Below, one piece after another: positions 38,696 through 48,804 of a stretch of DNA of 64,000 bases. The stretch comes from Rhizobium sp. N324 (lineage in GTDB: Bacteria > Pseudomonadota > Alphaproteobacteria > Rhizobiales > Rhizobiaceae): positions 4,099,501 through 4,163,500 of the forward strand of contig NZ_CP013630.1 in NCBI RefSeq assembly GCF_001664485.1, given 5' to 3'. Positions within the stretch are counted from its first letter, which is position 1. Each line of letters opens with the position of its first letter. The notes under the pieces are model-generated. The model was not told the origin of the DNA. It ran no database searches and saw only the letters and a list, made by a program, of their open reading frames with translations. The translations under genes and the position numbers were made by a program.

Positions 38696-39475
38696 ATGGA
38701 GCTGAAGGGGAAGATCGCATTGGTGACGGGCGCCGGATCCGGCATCGGCAAGGCGGCCGCCTTGAGGCTCGCCGCCGAGGGAGCAAGGGTCGCCGTCTTG
38801 AGCCGCACTGCCAGCGAGGTCGAAAAGACTTGCGCCGAGATCAAGGCCGCCGGCGGCGGATCGATCGCACTGGCGGCCGATACCAGCGACGAAGCGCAAA
38901 TGCGCGCCGCCATGGAGCAATTGACCACCGCCTTCGGCGACCTCGACATCGTTGTCGCCAATGCCGGCATCAACGGCGTCTGGGCGCCGATCGACGATCT
39001 GAGGCCGGATGAATGGGACAAGACCATCGCCGTCAATTTGCGCGGCACCTATCTGACCCTGCATCTGACAGTCCCGTATCTGAAGCGCCGCGGCGGGTCG
39101 ATCGTCGTCGTCTCCTCGATCAACGGCACCCGCACCTTCACCACGCCGGGCGCCACCGCCTATACCGCAACCAAGGCCGGCCAGGTCGCCATGGTCCAGC
39201 AGCTCGCCCTCGAACTCGGCCGTCACGGCATCCGCGTCAATGCCGTCTGCCCCGGCGAGATCGAGACCAATATCGGCGCCAACACGGACAGCCGCCACCG
39301 CGAGGAGACGGAGGTGCCGGTCATCTGGCCGCAAGGGGATATCCCGATCGCCGGCGGTAAAGCGGGCAAGAGCGAGGACGTCGCCGAAACCATTCTCTTC
39401 CTCGCCTCCGACCGCGCCCGGCACATCACCGGGACGCCGATCTGGATCGACGGCGGCCAGGGGCTGCTGCGATAG
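38696..39475 (+). CDS. SDR family oxidoreductase
   Basis: This 259-residue NAD(P)-dependent enzyme has the cofactor loop VTGAGSGIGKAAA near residue 10, NAGING near 89 and the catalytic SSINGTRTF...YTATKAG (Ser near 142, Tyr near 155). The C-terminus GTPIWIDGGQGL is typical of classical SDRs such as glucose 1-dehydrogenases and 3-ketoacyl reductases. It is not recognised more precisely. It is the third SDR gene in this 15-kb stretch, close to the galactonate gene, so a sugar or polyol substrate is plausible. Confidence 0.85.
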   Translation: MELKGKIALVTGAGSGIGKAAALRLAAEGARVAVLSRTASEVEKTCAEIKAAGGGSIALAADTSDEAQMRAAMEQLTTAFGDLDIVVANAGINGVWAPIDDLRPDEWDKTIAVNLRGTYLTLHLTVPYLKRRGGSIVVVSSINGTRTFTTPGATAYTATKAGQVAMVQQLALELGRHGIRVNAVCPGEIETNIGANTDSRHREETEVPVIWPQGDIPIAGGKAGKSEDVAETILFLASDRARHITGTPIWIDGGQGLLR

Positions 39476-39493
39476 CGCCCGATCCTGCGACGA

Positions 39494-40711
<1,218 letters not shown>

Positions 40712-40775
40712 GCCGCTCACCTTCACTCTCGCCCAAGCTGTAGTCCGAATTCGCCATCGAAGAAAGCCAATTGCC

Positions 40776-41801
40776 TCAATCGGCGGCGGGCATGTTGTAG
40801 GGCGTGACGATTTCGACTGAAGAAAGCGAGGCCGGAACCGCCCGTCCCGCTGACGTCGCCCGACCCGCGATCGCCCTGAAAGCCGAACGCGCATCGGTTC
40901 TGAGATCATGATGCAGCACGAAGCCGATCCGGCGCGCGGCAAGCAAGGCCCGATTGTCGGCGTCGAGATCATGCGCGACGAAGACGCGGACCGGCCGGCT
41001 GGCCGCATCGAAGGCCGCCAGCACCGCCCGATTGCCGCCGCCGATCGAATAGACGGCGTTGATGGCGGGATCGGCCACCAAGGCTGCCGCCGCAAGCGTT
41101 CCCGTCGCCGCATCGCTGCCGTGGCCCTCGCTGATTTCGGTGATGCCGATGTCGGAATAGTGTGCGCGGATGATGCGGCGAAAGCCGATCTCGCGCTCCT
41201 CCTCGCCGCGAAACCGCCCACTCGACAGCGTCACGAGCACCTTGCCGCCGCGGCTGCCGAGCACTTCGCCGATCAGATAGGCGGCGGTCTCCCCCGCCGC
41301 CCGGTTGTCGGCGCCGGCATAGGCGATGCGCGCCGAATTCGGTAGGTCGGTCACCAGCGTCACCACAGGAATGCCGGCCGAATCCGCCCGCGCGACGGCG
41401 GCCGCCACCTCAACGACATCTGGCGCCTTGAGCACGATGCCATCACTGCCGCGCAGCCGGATGCGGTCGAGAAGCTGCACCATCTCGGCCGGCTTCATCA
41501 CCTCAGCGAAATGGAACCGGCAGCGAAAGACGCCGGGCAGAAAAGCCGCCATTTCCGCCTCGAAGGCGGCACGCACCGCATCGCTGAAACGCTGCGGCGT
41601 CTCCATGACGATATCGATCGCCAGCGTTCGCCCGCTCGCCACCGCCCCGGCCTGCTGCTTTTCCAACTCGGCGATCGCCGCCTTCACCCGCATTTCCGTC
41701 TGTTGACGCACACCCGGCCGGCCGTTCAGCACCCGGTCGACAGTCGCGGTGCTGAGGCCCGCCTGAAAGGCGATATCCTTGACAAGGAAGAGATGGGTCA
41801 T
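40776..41801 (-). CDS. LacI-family transcriptional regulator
   Basis: This 341-residue repressor has a LacI DNA-binding head (VKDIAFQAGLSTATVDRVLNGRPGVRQQTEMRV, residues about 7-39) with recognition helix STATVDRVLN and the hinge following. The rest is a periplasmic-binding-protein-like sugar sensor (MVQLLDRIRLRGSDGIVLKA near 105, IAYAGADNRAAGETAAYL near 155). It is divergent from the dioxygenase/SDR/SMP-30/GH2 row, 92 bases away, so it probably controls that row. The inducer is unknown. No perfect LacI-type palindrome is obvious in the gap. Confidence 0.9.
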   Translation of the reverse strand: MTHLFLVKDIAFQAGLSTATVDRVLNGRPGVRQQTEMRVKAAIAELEKQQAGAVASGRTLAIDIVMETPQRFSDAVRAAFEAEMAAFLPGVFRCRFHFAEVMKPAEMVQLLDRIRLRGSDGIVLKAPDVVEVAAAVARADSAGIPVVTLVTDLPNSARIAYAGADNRAAGETAAYLIGEVLGSRGGKVLVTLSSGRFRGEEEREIGFRRIIRAHYSDIGITEISEGHGSDAATGTLAAAALVADPAINAVYSIGGGNRAVLAAFDAASRPVRVFVAHDLDADNRALLAARRIGFVLHHDLRTDARSAFRAIAGRATSAGRAVPASLSSVEIVTPYNMPAAD

Positions 41802-41893
41802 GGATTCCGTTTGATGGCTTTTTGATGGATTTCTGATCTATATCACCTCTCATCACGGCGTATAGTGCCTCATTCGAAAAAGGAGGAGGCATC

Positions 41894-43081
41894 ATGAAGA
41901 CCGACAATCCGAGAAAATTGCGCGCCGACCGTGTCTGGCTGAGCGAAGACAGCTGCGATCTCGATGATTTTCGACGCCTGGCGGAAAAGACCACCGCGCT
42001 TGCCGATTATCCCACCGCGTCAGCAGTCGAAAAGAACGTGCTGGTCTATGACAGCCGCAAGGTGACGGCAGCAACCGCGACGCCGGAAGATCGGCGCGCC
42101 GTGCTGGCCGAAATCTGCGAGGCCTTCGGTGAAGGCCCTGGTGTCGTCGTATTCAAACACGCCTATGAAGATACCGGTATCATCGACCGCGCCAGCGCGA
42201 TCTTCGATGCGATCATCGAGGAGCAGCATCGCACCTCGACCGGCGGCGGCGATCACTTTGCCAAGCCCGGCGCCAACGACCGCATCTGGAACTCGCTGGA
42301 GAAACATTGCCTCGCCGACCCAACGAATTTTGCCGAATATTACGGCAATGCCATTGTAGCCCTGGCAAGCCAAGCCTGGCTCGGCCTGAGTTACCAGATG
42401 ACGGCGCAGGTCAACCGGGTCAATCCGGGCGGGGCGGCGCAGTCGGCCCATCGCGACTACCATCTCGGCTTCCAGTCGTCTCAGGTCATCGAGCAGTTTC
42501 CGGCGCATGTGCACCGCCTTTCGCCGGTGCTGACCCTGCAGGGCGCGGTCGCCCATTGCGACATGCCGCTCGAAAGCGGCCCGACGCTCTTCCTGCCGCA
42601 CAGCCAGACCTATGTGCCCGGCTATCTCGCGCTCAAGCGTCAGGAGTTCCGGGATTATTTCGAGGCCAACCATATCCAGCTGCCGCTCGAAAAAGGCGAC
42701 GTCGTCTTCTTCAATCCCGCCCTCTTCCACGCCGCCGGCACCAACCGCTCGACCGACATCAAGCGCGTCGCCAACCTGCTGCAGGTCTCCTCCGCCTTCG
42801 GCCGGGCAATGGAAACCGTCAACCGCGAGAGAATGAGCGCCAGGCTCTTTCCCGCCTTGAAAGCCCTGCACGGCAGGCTCTCGCCCGATGAAATCGCCAA
42901 CGCCGTCGCCGCCTGCGCCGAAGGTTATTCCTTCCCGACCAATCTCGACCGCGACCCGCCGCTCGGCGGCCTGGCGCCGAAGACGCAGGCACAGTTGATG
43001 CATGAGGCGCTGCAGGAAGGCTGGAGCGACGAAGCCTTTACGGCAGCGCTTGCCGAGCAGGCGCGGAAGAAATTGAGCTGA
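41894..43081 (+). CDS. Phytanoyl-CoA dioxygenase-like Fe(II)/2-oxoglutarate oxygenase
   Basis: This 395-residue protein looks like a member of the phytanoyl-CoA dioxygenase superfamily. The iron ligand dyad is in SAHRDYHLGF (residues about 184-193, His and Asp), and the distal His is in FFNPALFHAAGTNRS near 280, with the 2-oxoglutarate-binding Arg just after (IKRVANLLQ). Such enzymes hydroxylate small molecules using O2 and 2-oxoglutarate. The ATG has a strong AAAAAGGAGGAGG site. It leads a same-strand row with an SDR, an SMP-30 lactonase and a GH2 glycosidase behind a LacI regulator. The substrate is not recognisable. Confidence 0.8.
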   Translation: MKTDNPRKLRADRVWLSEDSCDLDDFRRLAEKTTALADYPTASAVEKNVLVYDSRKVTAATATPEDRRAVLAEICEAFGEGPGVVVFKHAYEDTGIIDRASAIFDAIIEEQHRTSTGGGDHFAKPGANDRIWNSLEKHCLADPTNFAEYYGNAIVALASQAWLGLSYQMTAQVNRVNPGGAAQSAHRDYHLGFQSSQVIEQFPAHVHRLSPVLTLQGAVAHCDMPLESGPTLFLPHSQTYVPGYLALKRQEFRDYFEANHIQLPLEKGDVVFFNPALFHAAGTNRSTDIKRVANLLQVSSAFGRAMETVNRERMSARLFPALKALHGRLSPDEIANAVAACAEGYSFPTNLDRDPPLGGLAPKTQAQLMHEALQEGWSDEAFTAALAEQARKKLS

Positions 43082-43096
43082 ACTTGGAGACTGGAG

Positions 43097-43212
43097 CCCC
43101 CTCATCCGCCTGCCGGCACCTTCTCCCCGCCGGGGAGAAGAGACTTGCCGCAACGTCTCGATTCCCCCTTCTACCCAACGGGGAGAAGGTGCCCGTAGGG
43201 CGGATGAGGGGG
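43097..43212. repeat. RIME-type mosaic repeat
   Basis: The 116-bp element begins CCCCCTCATCCGCC and ends GGCGGATGAGGGGG, with CACCTTCTCCCC and GGGGAGAAGGTG as inner inverted arms. It sits between two co-directional genes. A longer relative is at 56801-56939 and a fragment at 6430-6495. Confidence 0.85.
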
Positions 43213-43282
43213 CCACCCGCACTGCCATAATCCCTTCCCGCACGCGGGAGGCCCTTCGCATATCATCACCAGGAGGAACCAT

Positions 43283-44104
43283 ATGAGCACGGACCACGGC
43301 CGTCTCGACGGCAAGATCGCCATCGTCACCGGCGGCACGCAAGGATTGGGCGCCGCCATCGCCCATCTCTTCGCCGAACGCGGCGCGGAGGGCATCGTCA
43401 TCTGCGGCCGCAACGAAGCCAAGGGCAAGGCGAAGGCGGCGGAGATTTCGGCCGCGACCGGCGCGAAGGTCGTCTACGTCAGAGCCGATCTCGGCAAGGT
43501 CGAGGATGCGCAGAATGTCGTCCACGCCTGTGACGAGGCCTTCGGCCGGATCGACGCGCTGGTCAATGCCGCCGCCATCACCGATCGCGGCACCATCCTC
43601 GACACCAGCCCCGAACTCTTCGACGCCATGTTCGCCGTCAATGTGCGCGCGCCGTTCTTCCTGATGCAGGAGACGGTGAAGGTCATGCGCCGCGAAAAGA
43701 CCGAGGGCACGATCGTCAATATCGGCTCGATGTCGGCCAAGGCAGGCCAGCCCTTCATCGCCGCCTATTGCGCCTCCAAGGGGGCGCTGGAAACGCTGAC
43801 GAAAAACACCGCCTATGCGCTATTGCGCAACCGTATCCGCGTCAACGGCCTGAATATCGGCTGGATGGCTTCCGAGGGTGAGGATCGGATCCAGCGCGAA
43901 TTTCACAATGCACCCGCCGACTGGTTGGAGAAGGCGGCCGCAAGCCAGCCCTTCGGCCGGCTCGTCGATCCGCATGAGGTAGCGCGCGCCTGCGCCTATC
44001 TGTCGTCGGCCGAATCCGGGCTGATGACCGGCTCGGTCATCTGCTTCGACCAGTCGATCTGGGGCGCTTACGACGGCTCGCCGCATCCTGTCGTCGCCCT
44101 CTGA
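43283..44104 (+). CDS. SDR family oxidoreductase
   Basis: This 273-residue dehydrogenase has the cofactor loop VTGGTQGLGAAIA near residue 16, NAAAITDRG near 95 and the catalytic IGSMSAKAGQ...YCASKGALE (Ser near 154, Tyr near 168). The C-terminal region lacks the usual IDGG word (ICFDQSIWGAYDGS instead), a mild departure. The ATG follows AGGAGGAACC. A RIME element separates it from the dioxygenase, yet both face the same way with the SMP-30 gene 97 bases on. A polyol- or hydroxy-acid dehydrogenase role is inferred from context only. Confidence 0.84.
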   Translation: MSTDHGRLDGKIAIVTGGTQGLGAAIAHLFAERGAEGIVICGRNEAKGKAKAAEISAATGAKVVYVRADLGKVEDAQNVVHACDEAFGRIDALVNAAAITDRGTILDTSPELFDAMFAVNVRAPFFLMQETVKVMRREKTEGTIVNIGSMSAKAGQPFIAAYCASKGALETLTKNTAYALLRNRIRVNGLNIGWMASEGEDRIQREFHNAPADWLEKAAASQPFGRLVDPHEVARACAYLSSAESGLMTGSVICFDQSIWGAYDGSPHPVVAL

Positions 44105-44201
44105 TGAACACCGGAGCCAGGCATTTCCCACCGCCTGGCTCTGGCACCTCCCCGCATTTGTCGTTAGGAAGAGGGCGACAGCATTTGAGGAGGAAACCGC
44201 C

Positions 44202-45113
44202 GTGGCCGAGAACCCAATTTATGACATCCGCGACGAACGCTTCAATGCTCTGGTCATCGGCAACGCCGCTCTCGAAGAGCTTTATTCCGGCTGCCGCTGG
44301 ACGGAAGGCCCGGTCTGGTTTTCCGACCTCAACTGTCTTCTCTGGAGCGATATCCCGAACGAACGCATGATGCGCTGGACGCCGGATGGCACAGTTTCGA
44401 TCTTCCGCTCGCCCTCCAACTACGTCAACGGCAACACCCGCGACCGGCAGGGCCGGCTGGTCTCCTGCGAACATGGCGGCCGCCGCGTCACCCGCACCGA
44501 ACCGGACGGCACCATCACCATTCTCGCCGACAGCTACAAGGGCAAAAGGCTGAACTCGCCGAACGACGTCGTCGTGCATTCCGACGGTGGGATTTGGTTC
44601 ACCGATCCGACCTACGGCGTCCTGTCGGATTACGAAGGCCACAAGGCCGAGCCCGAACAGCCGACCCGTAACGTCTACCGGATCGATCCTGCAAGCGGCG
44701 CGATCGAGGCCGTCATCGAGGATTTCATCCAGCCGAACGGCCTTGCCTTCTCGCCCGACGAGACGAAGCTTTACATCGCCGATTCCGGCTCGGCAAAACA
44801 TGAGGTGCCCTGCCACATAAGAGTTTTCGACGTCGTCGACGGCAGGAGGCTTACAAACAGCCGCTATTTCTGCAGCCTCGATGCAGGCCACCCCGACGGT
44901 TTCCGCTTCGACGTCAGCGGCAATCTCTGGACGAGTGCCGGCGACGGCGTGCATTGCTTCTCACCCGACGGCACGCTGCTCGGCAAGATCAAGCTACCGC
45001 AGACCGTCTCCAACCTGACCTTCGGCGGCCCCAAGAAAAACCGGCTTTTCATCACCGCGACGCGTTCGGTCTATTCGATCTATACCAAGACCAACGGCGT
45101 CCAATATCCCTAG
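44202..45113 (+). CDS. SMP-30/gluconolactonase family protein
   Basis: This 303-residue beta-propeller hydrolase opens sugar lactones. The metal-site Glu is in CRWTEGPVWF near residue 35, Asn in LNSPNDVVVHSDGGIWFTDPTYG near 113-135, and a second metal residue in FIQPNGLAFSPDETKLYIADS near 180-200. These match SMP-30 gluconolactonases. The start is GTG at 44202, behind GAGGAGGAAACCGCC. It has no signal peptide. Its place after an SDR fits a lactone made by oxidation of a sugar; which sugar is unknown. Confidence 0.9.
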   Translation: MAENPIYDIRDERFNALVIGNAALEELYSGCRWTEGPVWFSDLNCLLWSDIPNERMMRWTPDGTVSIFRSPSNYVNGNTRDRQGRLVSCEHGGRRVTRTEPDGTITILADSYKGKRLNSPNDVVVHSDGGIWFTDPTYGVLSDYEGHKAEPEQPTRNVYRIDPASGAIEAVIEDFIQPNGLAFSPDETKLYIADSGSAKHEVPCHIRVFDVVDGRRLTNSRYFCSLDAGHPDGFRFDVSGNLWTSAGDGVHCFSPDGTLLGKIKLPQTVSNLTFGGPKKNRLFITATRSVYSIYTKTNGVQYP

Positions 45114-45390
45114 GGAACCCGGCACCGTGTGCGCGACAGCCACAGCCGACGACATCCCCATCGTCGACGAGAACGGCATCGCTCCAATGCATCTCGCCCG
45201 AAAAGGGTGAAGCGGTTGCGGATGACGGCAAGCCTGAAAAAAGCTAAAGCGCGTCGCATGAATCGAATGAAATGTGACGCGTTCCAGCTACTCGCAGCTT
45301 ATTGCATCAAGGAGGAATACAAGATGACCCGATTTTCACGCGCCGAAAGACGCCGCACCGCTCCTGATGCCATGACCGGGAGGGGCTGAA
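45114..45390. other. Intergenic region with repeat words and a possible vestigial short frame
   Basis: A 27-codon open frame from a GTG at 45127-45129 ends ...PMHLARKG, but it lacks a ribosome site and looks like a remnant. Downstream, AAAGCGCGTCGC (45245-45256) matches a common rhizobial repeat word also seen at 54336. The last 20 bases hold the leader of the GH2 gene. No other gene is visible. Confidence 0.45.
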
Positions 45391-47637
45391 ATGCGTTCCA
45401 TCGTTTCCTTCAACGAAGGCTGGAGTTTCCATGAGGGCTTCGGACAGCGCCTGCTCGAAAGCTTCGACGCCGCCAAGTCCGTCAGCCTGCCCCATACCGC
45501 CGTCGAACTGCCCTTCAACTATTTCGACGAGAAAAGCTATCAGCGCGCCTTCACCTACCAGAAGGTGCTGCGCTGGCTGCCGGAATTCGAAGGCCGCGAG
45601 GTGTCGCTCGTTTTCGACGCCGCCATGGCCGACAGCGTCGTCTATCTGAACGGCGAAGAAATCATCGCCCATAAGGATGGCTACACCCCCTTCGAAGCCC
45701 GCCTCACCGGCAAGCTCGTCAAGGGCGAGAACCTCGTGACCGTCAAGATCGACGGCAGCGAAAACCCCGAGATCCCGCCCTTCGGCGGCCGCATCGATTA
45801 TCTGACCTATGCCGGCATTTACCGCGACGTCTGGCTGAAGGTCACCGACCCCGTCTCGATCCGCAATCTGAAGATCGAAACCACCGACGTGCTTGCCCCG
45901 GAAAAATCGGCGACCATCCGCGTCGATATCGCCAATCCCGAGGGCCGCAGCTTCTCGGCAACCGTCACCGCCACGCTGAAGCAGGCGGACGGCGCAGTGA
46001 TCGCCACCGCGGCGACCGAAACGATCGGCGACCGCACCCGGCTTTCCTTCGGCGGCCTCACCGGCATCACCCTTTGGGACATCACCGATCCCACGCTCTA
46101 CGAAGTCACCATCGAACTCCGGACCGAGCACGGCTCCGACCGTGTCTCCACCCGTTTCGGCTTCCGCACCGCCGAATTCACGCCGGAAGGTTTCCTGTTG
46201 AACGGCAGGCCGCTGAAGCTGCGCGGCCTCAATCGCCACCAGGCCTTCCCCTATGTCGGTTATGCCGCCGGCCGCTCCGCCCAGGAGCGCGACGCCGACA
46301 TTATGAAGAACGTGCTGAAGTGCAATATCGTCCGCACCTCGCATTATCCGCAGTCGAAATGGTTCCTCAACCGCTGCGACGCGATCGGCCTGCTGGTCTT
46401 CGAAGAGATCCCCGGCTGGCAGCATATCGGCGATGCAGACTGGCAGAAGGAATCGATCGAAAACGTCCGCCGCATGATCGAGCGCGACTGGAACCACCCC
46501 TCGATCATCATCTGGGGCGTGCGCATCAACGAATCCCAGGATAATCACGATTTCTACGCCGAGACCAATCGCCTCGCCCGCGAGCTCGACAGCACCCGCC
46601 AGACCGGCGGCGTGCGTTATATCACCGAGAGCGAGCTGCTCGAAGACGTCTACACGATGAACGACTTCATCCTCGGCAACGAGGAACTACCGGGCGCCAA
46701 CCGCCCGCGCACCGTGCTGCGCGGCCAGCAGGAAAATACCGGGCTTTCCGCCAAGGTGCCGTACCTCATCACCGAGTTCAACGGCCATATGCACCCGACC
46801 AAGATCTATGACCAGGAACAGCGCCAGGCCGAGCATGTGCGCCGTCACCTCGATGTGCTGAACGCCGCCTATGGCGATCCGGATATCTCGGGCGCCATCG
46901 GCTGGTGCATGTTCGATTACAACACCCACAAGGATTTCGGCTCCGGCGACCGCATCTGCTATCACGGCGTCATGGACATGTTCCGCGAGCCGAAATTCGC
47001 CGCCTATGCCTATATCAGCCAGTGTGATCCGTCCGAGGAGATCGTCATGAAGCCGGCGACCTTCTGGGCGCGCGGCGAGCGCAATATCGGCGGCGCGCTG
47101 CCGCTGATCATCCTGACCAATTGCGACGAGGTCGAACTGCAATATGGCGGGCTCAGCAAGCGCATTGGCCCGGACCGCGAGAATTATCCGCACCTGCCGC
47201 ATCCGCCCGTCGTGCTCGATCATCGCCACTTCACTGCAGATGAGCTTGGCACCTGGGGCCTCGAATGGATCGACGGCACCTTGACCGGTTATATCGGCGG
47301 CGAGCCGGTGGCCAGCCTGACGCTGGCCGCCGATCCCTTGCCGACGACGCTGGAAATCGTCGCCGACAGCTCGACGCTGAAGGCCCGCGAACGCGACAGC
47401 ACCCGCGTCATCATTCGCGCGCTCGACCAGTGCGGCCAGCGCCTGCCTTTCATGAACGACAGCATTTCGCTGAAGGTGCATGGGCCAGCAAAGATCGTCG
47501 GCCCGGCCAATGTGCCGCTGCAGGGCGGCACCGCCGGCTTCTGGCTGGAGGCGACGGGGCTGGTCGGTGAAATCACCGTCGAAGCGGTTTCCTCGCGTTT
47601 CCCCCCGGTGACCCTCAGCGTGACGGCGGCCGCCTAA
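45391..47637 (+). CDS. Glycoside hydrolase family 2 protein (beta-galactosidase-like)
   Basis: This 748-residue GH2 enzyme has the sandwich, immunoglobulin-like and TIM-barrel order. Residues about 270-300 read LNGRPLKLRGLNRHQAFPYVG. The acid/base Glu is in IIIWGVRINES near 377, and the nucleophile Glu lies in PYLITEFNGHMHP near 460. No signal peptide is visible, so it probably works in the cytosol. Size and motif style fit bacterial beta-galactosidases, including the rhizobial lacZ-like enzymes; beta-glucuronidase cannot be excluded. It is the last gene of the row and converges on the glucose-type ABC operon. Confidence 0.88.
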   Translation: MRSIVSFNEGWSFHEGFGQRLLESFDAAKSVSLPHTAVELPFNYFDEKSYQRAFTYQKVLRWLPEFEGREVSLVFDAAMADSVVYLNGEEIIAHKDGYTPFEARLTGKLVKGENLVTVKIDGSENPEIPPFGGRIDYLTYAGIYRDVWLKVTDPVSIRNLKIETTDVLAPEKSATIRVDIANPEGRSFSATVTATLKQADGAVIATAATETIGDRTRLSFGGLTGITLWDITDPTLYEVTIELRTEHGSDRVSTRFGFRTAEFTPEGFLLNGRPLKLRGLNRHQAFPYVGYAAGRSAQERDADIMKNVLKCNIVRTSHYPQSKWFLNRCDAIGLLVFEEIPGWQHIGDADWQKESIENVRRMIERDWNHPSIIIWGVRINESQDNHDFYAETNRLARELDSTRQTGGVRYITESELLEDVYTMNDFILGNEELPGANRPRTVLRGQQENTGLSAKVPYLITEFNGHMHPTKIYDQEQRQAEHVRRHLDVLNAAYGDPDISGAIGWCMFDYNTHKDFGSGDRICYHGVMDMFREPKFAAYAYISQCDPSEEIVMKPATFWARGERNIGGALPLIILTNCDEVELQYGGLSKRIGPDRENYPHLPHPPVVLDHRHFTADELGTWGLEWIDGTLTGYIGGEPVASLTLAADPLPTTLEIVADSSTLKARERDSTRVIIRALDQCGQRLPFMNDSISLKVHGPAKIVGPANVPLQGGTAGFWLEATGLVGEITVEAVSSRFPPVTLSVTAAA

Positions 47638-47649
47638 TTTAGTGCAGAA

Positions 47650-47673
47650 CCGCGCGTCTTATCAGGCGCGCGG
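47650..47673. terminator. Possible bidirectional hairpin between convergent genes
   Basis: CCGCGCG and CGCGCGG pair over 7 bases around a 10-base loop in the 48-base gap between the GH2 gene and the ABC ATPase gene. Flanking T-runs are weak, so termination is only suggested. Confidence 0.4.
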
Positions 47674-47685
47674 CTCCGATGGCCA

Positions 47686-48801
47686 TCATGCGATCCGCAC
47701 CTGGCTCTGCGGATCGAAGAACACGGCCTTGTCGAGATTGAAGGCGAGGCGTGTGGTCTGTCCCGGGGCGATGCCGGCATCGGCGCGCAGGCGGGCGACG
47801 ACGGATTTGCCGCCGAGCTTGGTGACGGCGAAGGTGTCGGAGCCGGCCGGTTCGACGACCTCGATCAGGCAGTCGTCCTCGGTCAGCGAACGCGCCTTGC
47901 GGTCGGCACCATCAGGGTCGGTTAGCGCCTCCGGGCGGATGCCGAAGATCACCTGCTTGCCGGCATAGGCCGACAACCCGTTGGCGCCGGCGACCACCGG
48001 CAATCTCAGCGGCGCGCCGTTCGGCCGTTCGAGTGCGACGGCAAGCCCGGAGGCGCCATTTTCGACGGTGGCGTTGAGCAGGTTCATCGCCGGCGATCCC
48101 ATGAAGTCGGCGACGAAGAGATTGGCCGGGCTGTTATAGATCTCGGCCGGCGTGCCGAACTGCTGCAGCACCCCGTCCTTCAGCACGGCGATCTTGGTCG
48201 CCAGCGTCATCGCCTCGATCTGGTCGTGGGTGACATAGACGAAGGTGGTGCCCATGCGCTGATGCAGCCGCTTGATCTCGGTGCGCATGTCGACGCGCAG
48301 CTTGGCGTCGAGATTGGAAAGCGGCTCGTCGAACAGGAAGACCTGCGGATTGCGCACCAAAGCCCGGCCCATGGCGACGCGCTGGCGCTGGCCGCCGGAC
48401 AATTGCGACGGCTTGCGGTCGAGCAGATGGCCGATCTGCAGCATGTCGGAGACCTGCTTGATCGCCTTGGCCCGCTCCTCCTTCGGCACGCCGCGGATCT
48501 CCATGCCGAAGGCGATATTGCCCGCCACCGTCATGTTCGGATAGAGCGCATAGGACTGGAATACCATGGCGATGTCGCGCTTGGAGGGATGCAGGCCGCT
48601 GATGTCGCGCCCGTCGATCCTGATGTCGCCCGAGGTGATCGTCTCCAGCCCGGCAATGGTGTTGAGCAGGGTCGACTTGCCGCAGCCGGACGGGCCGACC
48701 AGCACCAGGAAGCCGCCCTTTTCGAGTTCGAGGTCGATGCCCTTGAGAATGTCGACGGCGCCGAAGCGTTTTCTGAGACCGGAGATTTCCAGGAAGGCCA
48801 T
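47686..48801 (-). CDS. ABC transporter ATP-binding protein, CUT1 sugar type (UgpC/MsmK-like)
   Basis: This 371-residue ATPase shows Walker [10 protein letters not shown] near residue 36, signature [16 protein letters not shown] near 135, Walker [15 protein letters not shown] near 155, and the switch His in YVTHDQIEAMT near 190, followed by a TOBE region with IFGIRPEALTDPD near 295. It powers the permease pair encoded just upstream (3-base gap). Proteins of this class are often shared by several sugar importers. The stop lies 48 bases from the convergent GH2 gene's stop. Confidence 0.93.
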   Translation of the reverse strand: MAFLEISGLRKRFGAVDILKGIDLELEKGGFLVLVGPSGCGKSTLLNTIAGLETITSGDIRIDGRDISGLHPSKRDIAMVFQSYALYPNMTVAGNIAFGMEIRGVPKEERAKAIKQVSDMLQIGHLLDRKPSQLSGGQRQRVAMGRALVRNPQVFLFDEPLSNLDAKLRVDMRTEIKRLHQRMGTTFVYVTHDQIEAMTLATKIAVLKDGVLQQFGTPAEIYNSPANLFVADFMGSPAMNLLNATVENGASGLAVALERPNGAPLRLPVVAGANGLSAYAGKQVIFGIRPEALTDPDGADRKARSLTEDDCLIEVVEPAGSDTFAVTKLGGKSVVARLRADAGIAPGQTTRLAFNLDKAVFFDPQSQVRIA

Positions 48802-48804
48802 GAC

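Noticed and set aside
43097..43212. Inverted repeat that resembles an insertion sequence end pair
   Set aside because: The element is 116 bp with no transposase and no target duplication seen, and it matches rhizobial RIME-type repeats found at three places here.
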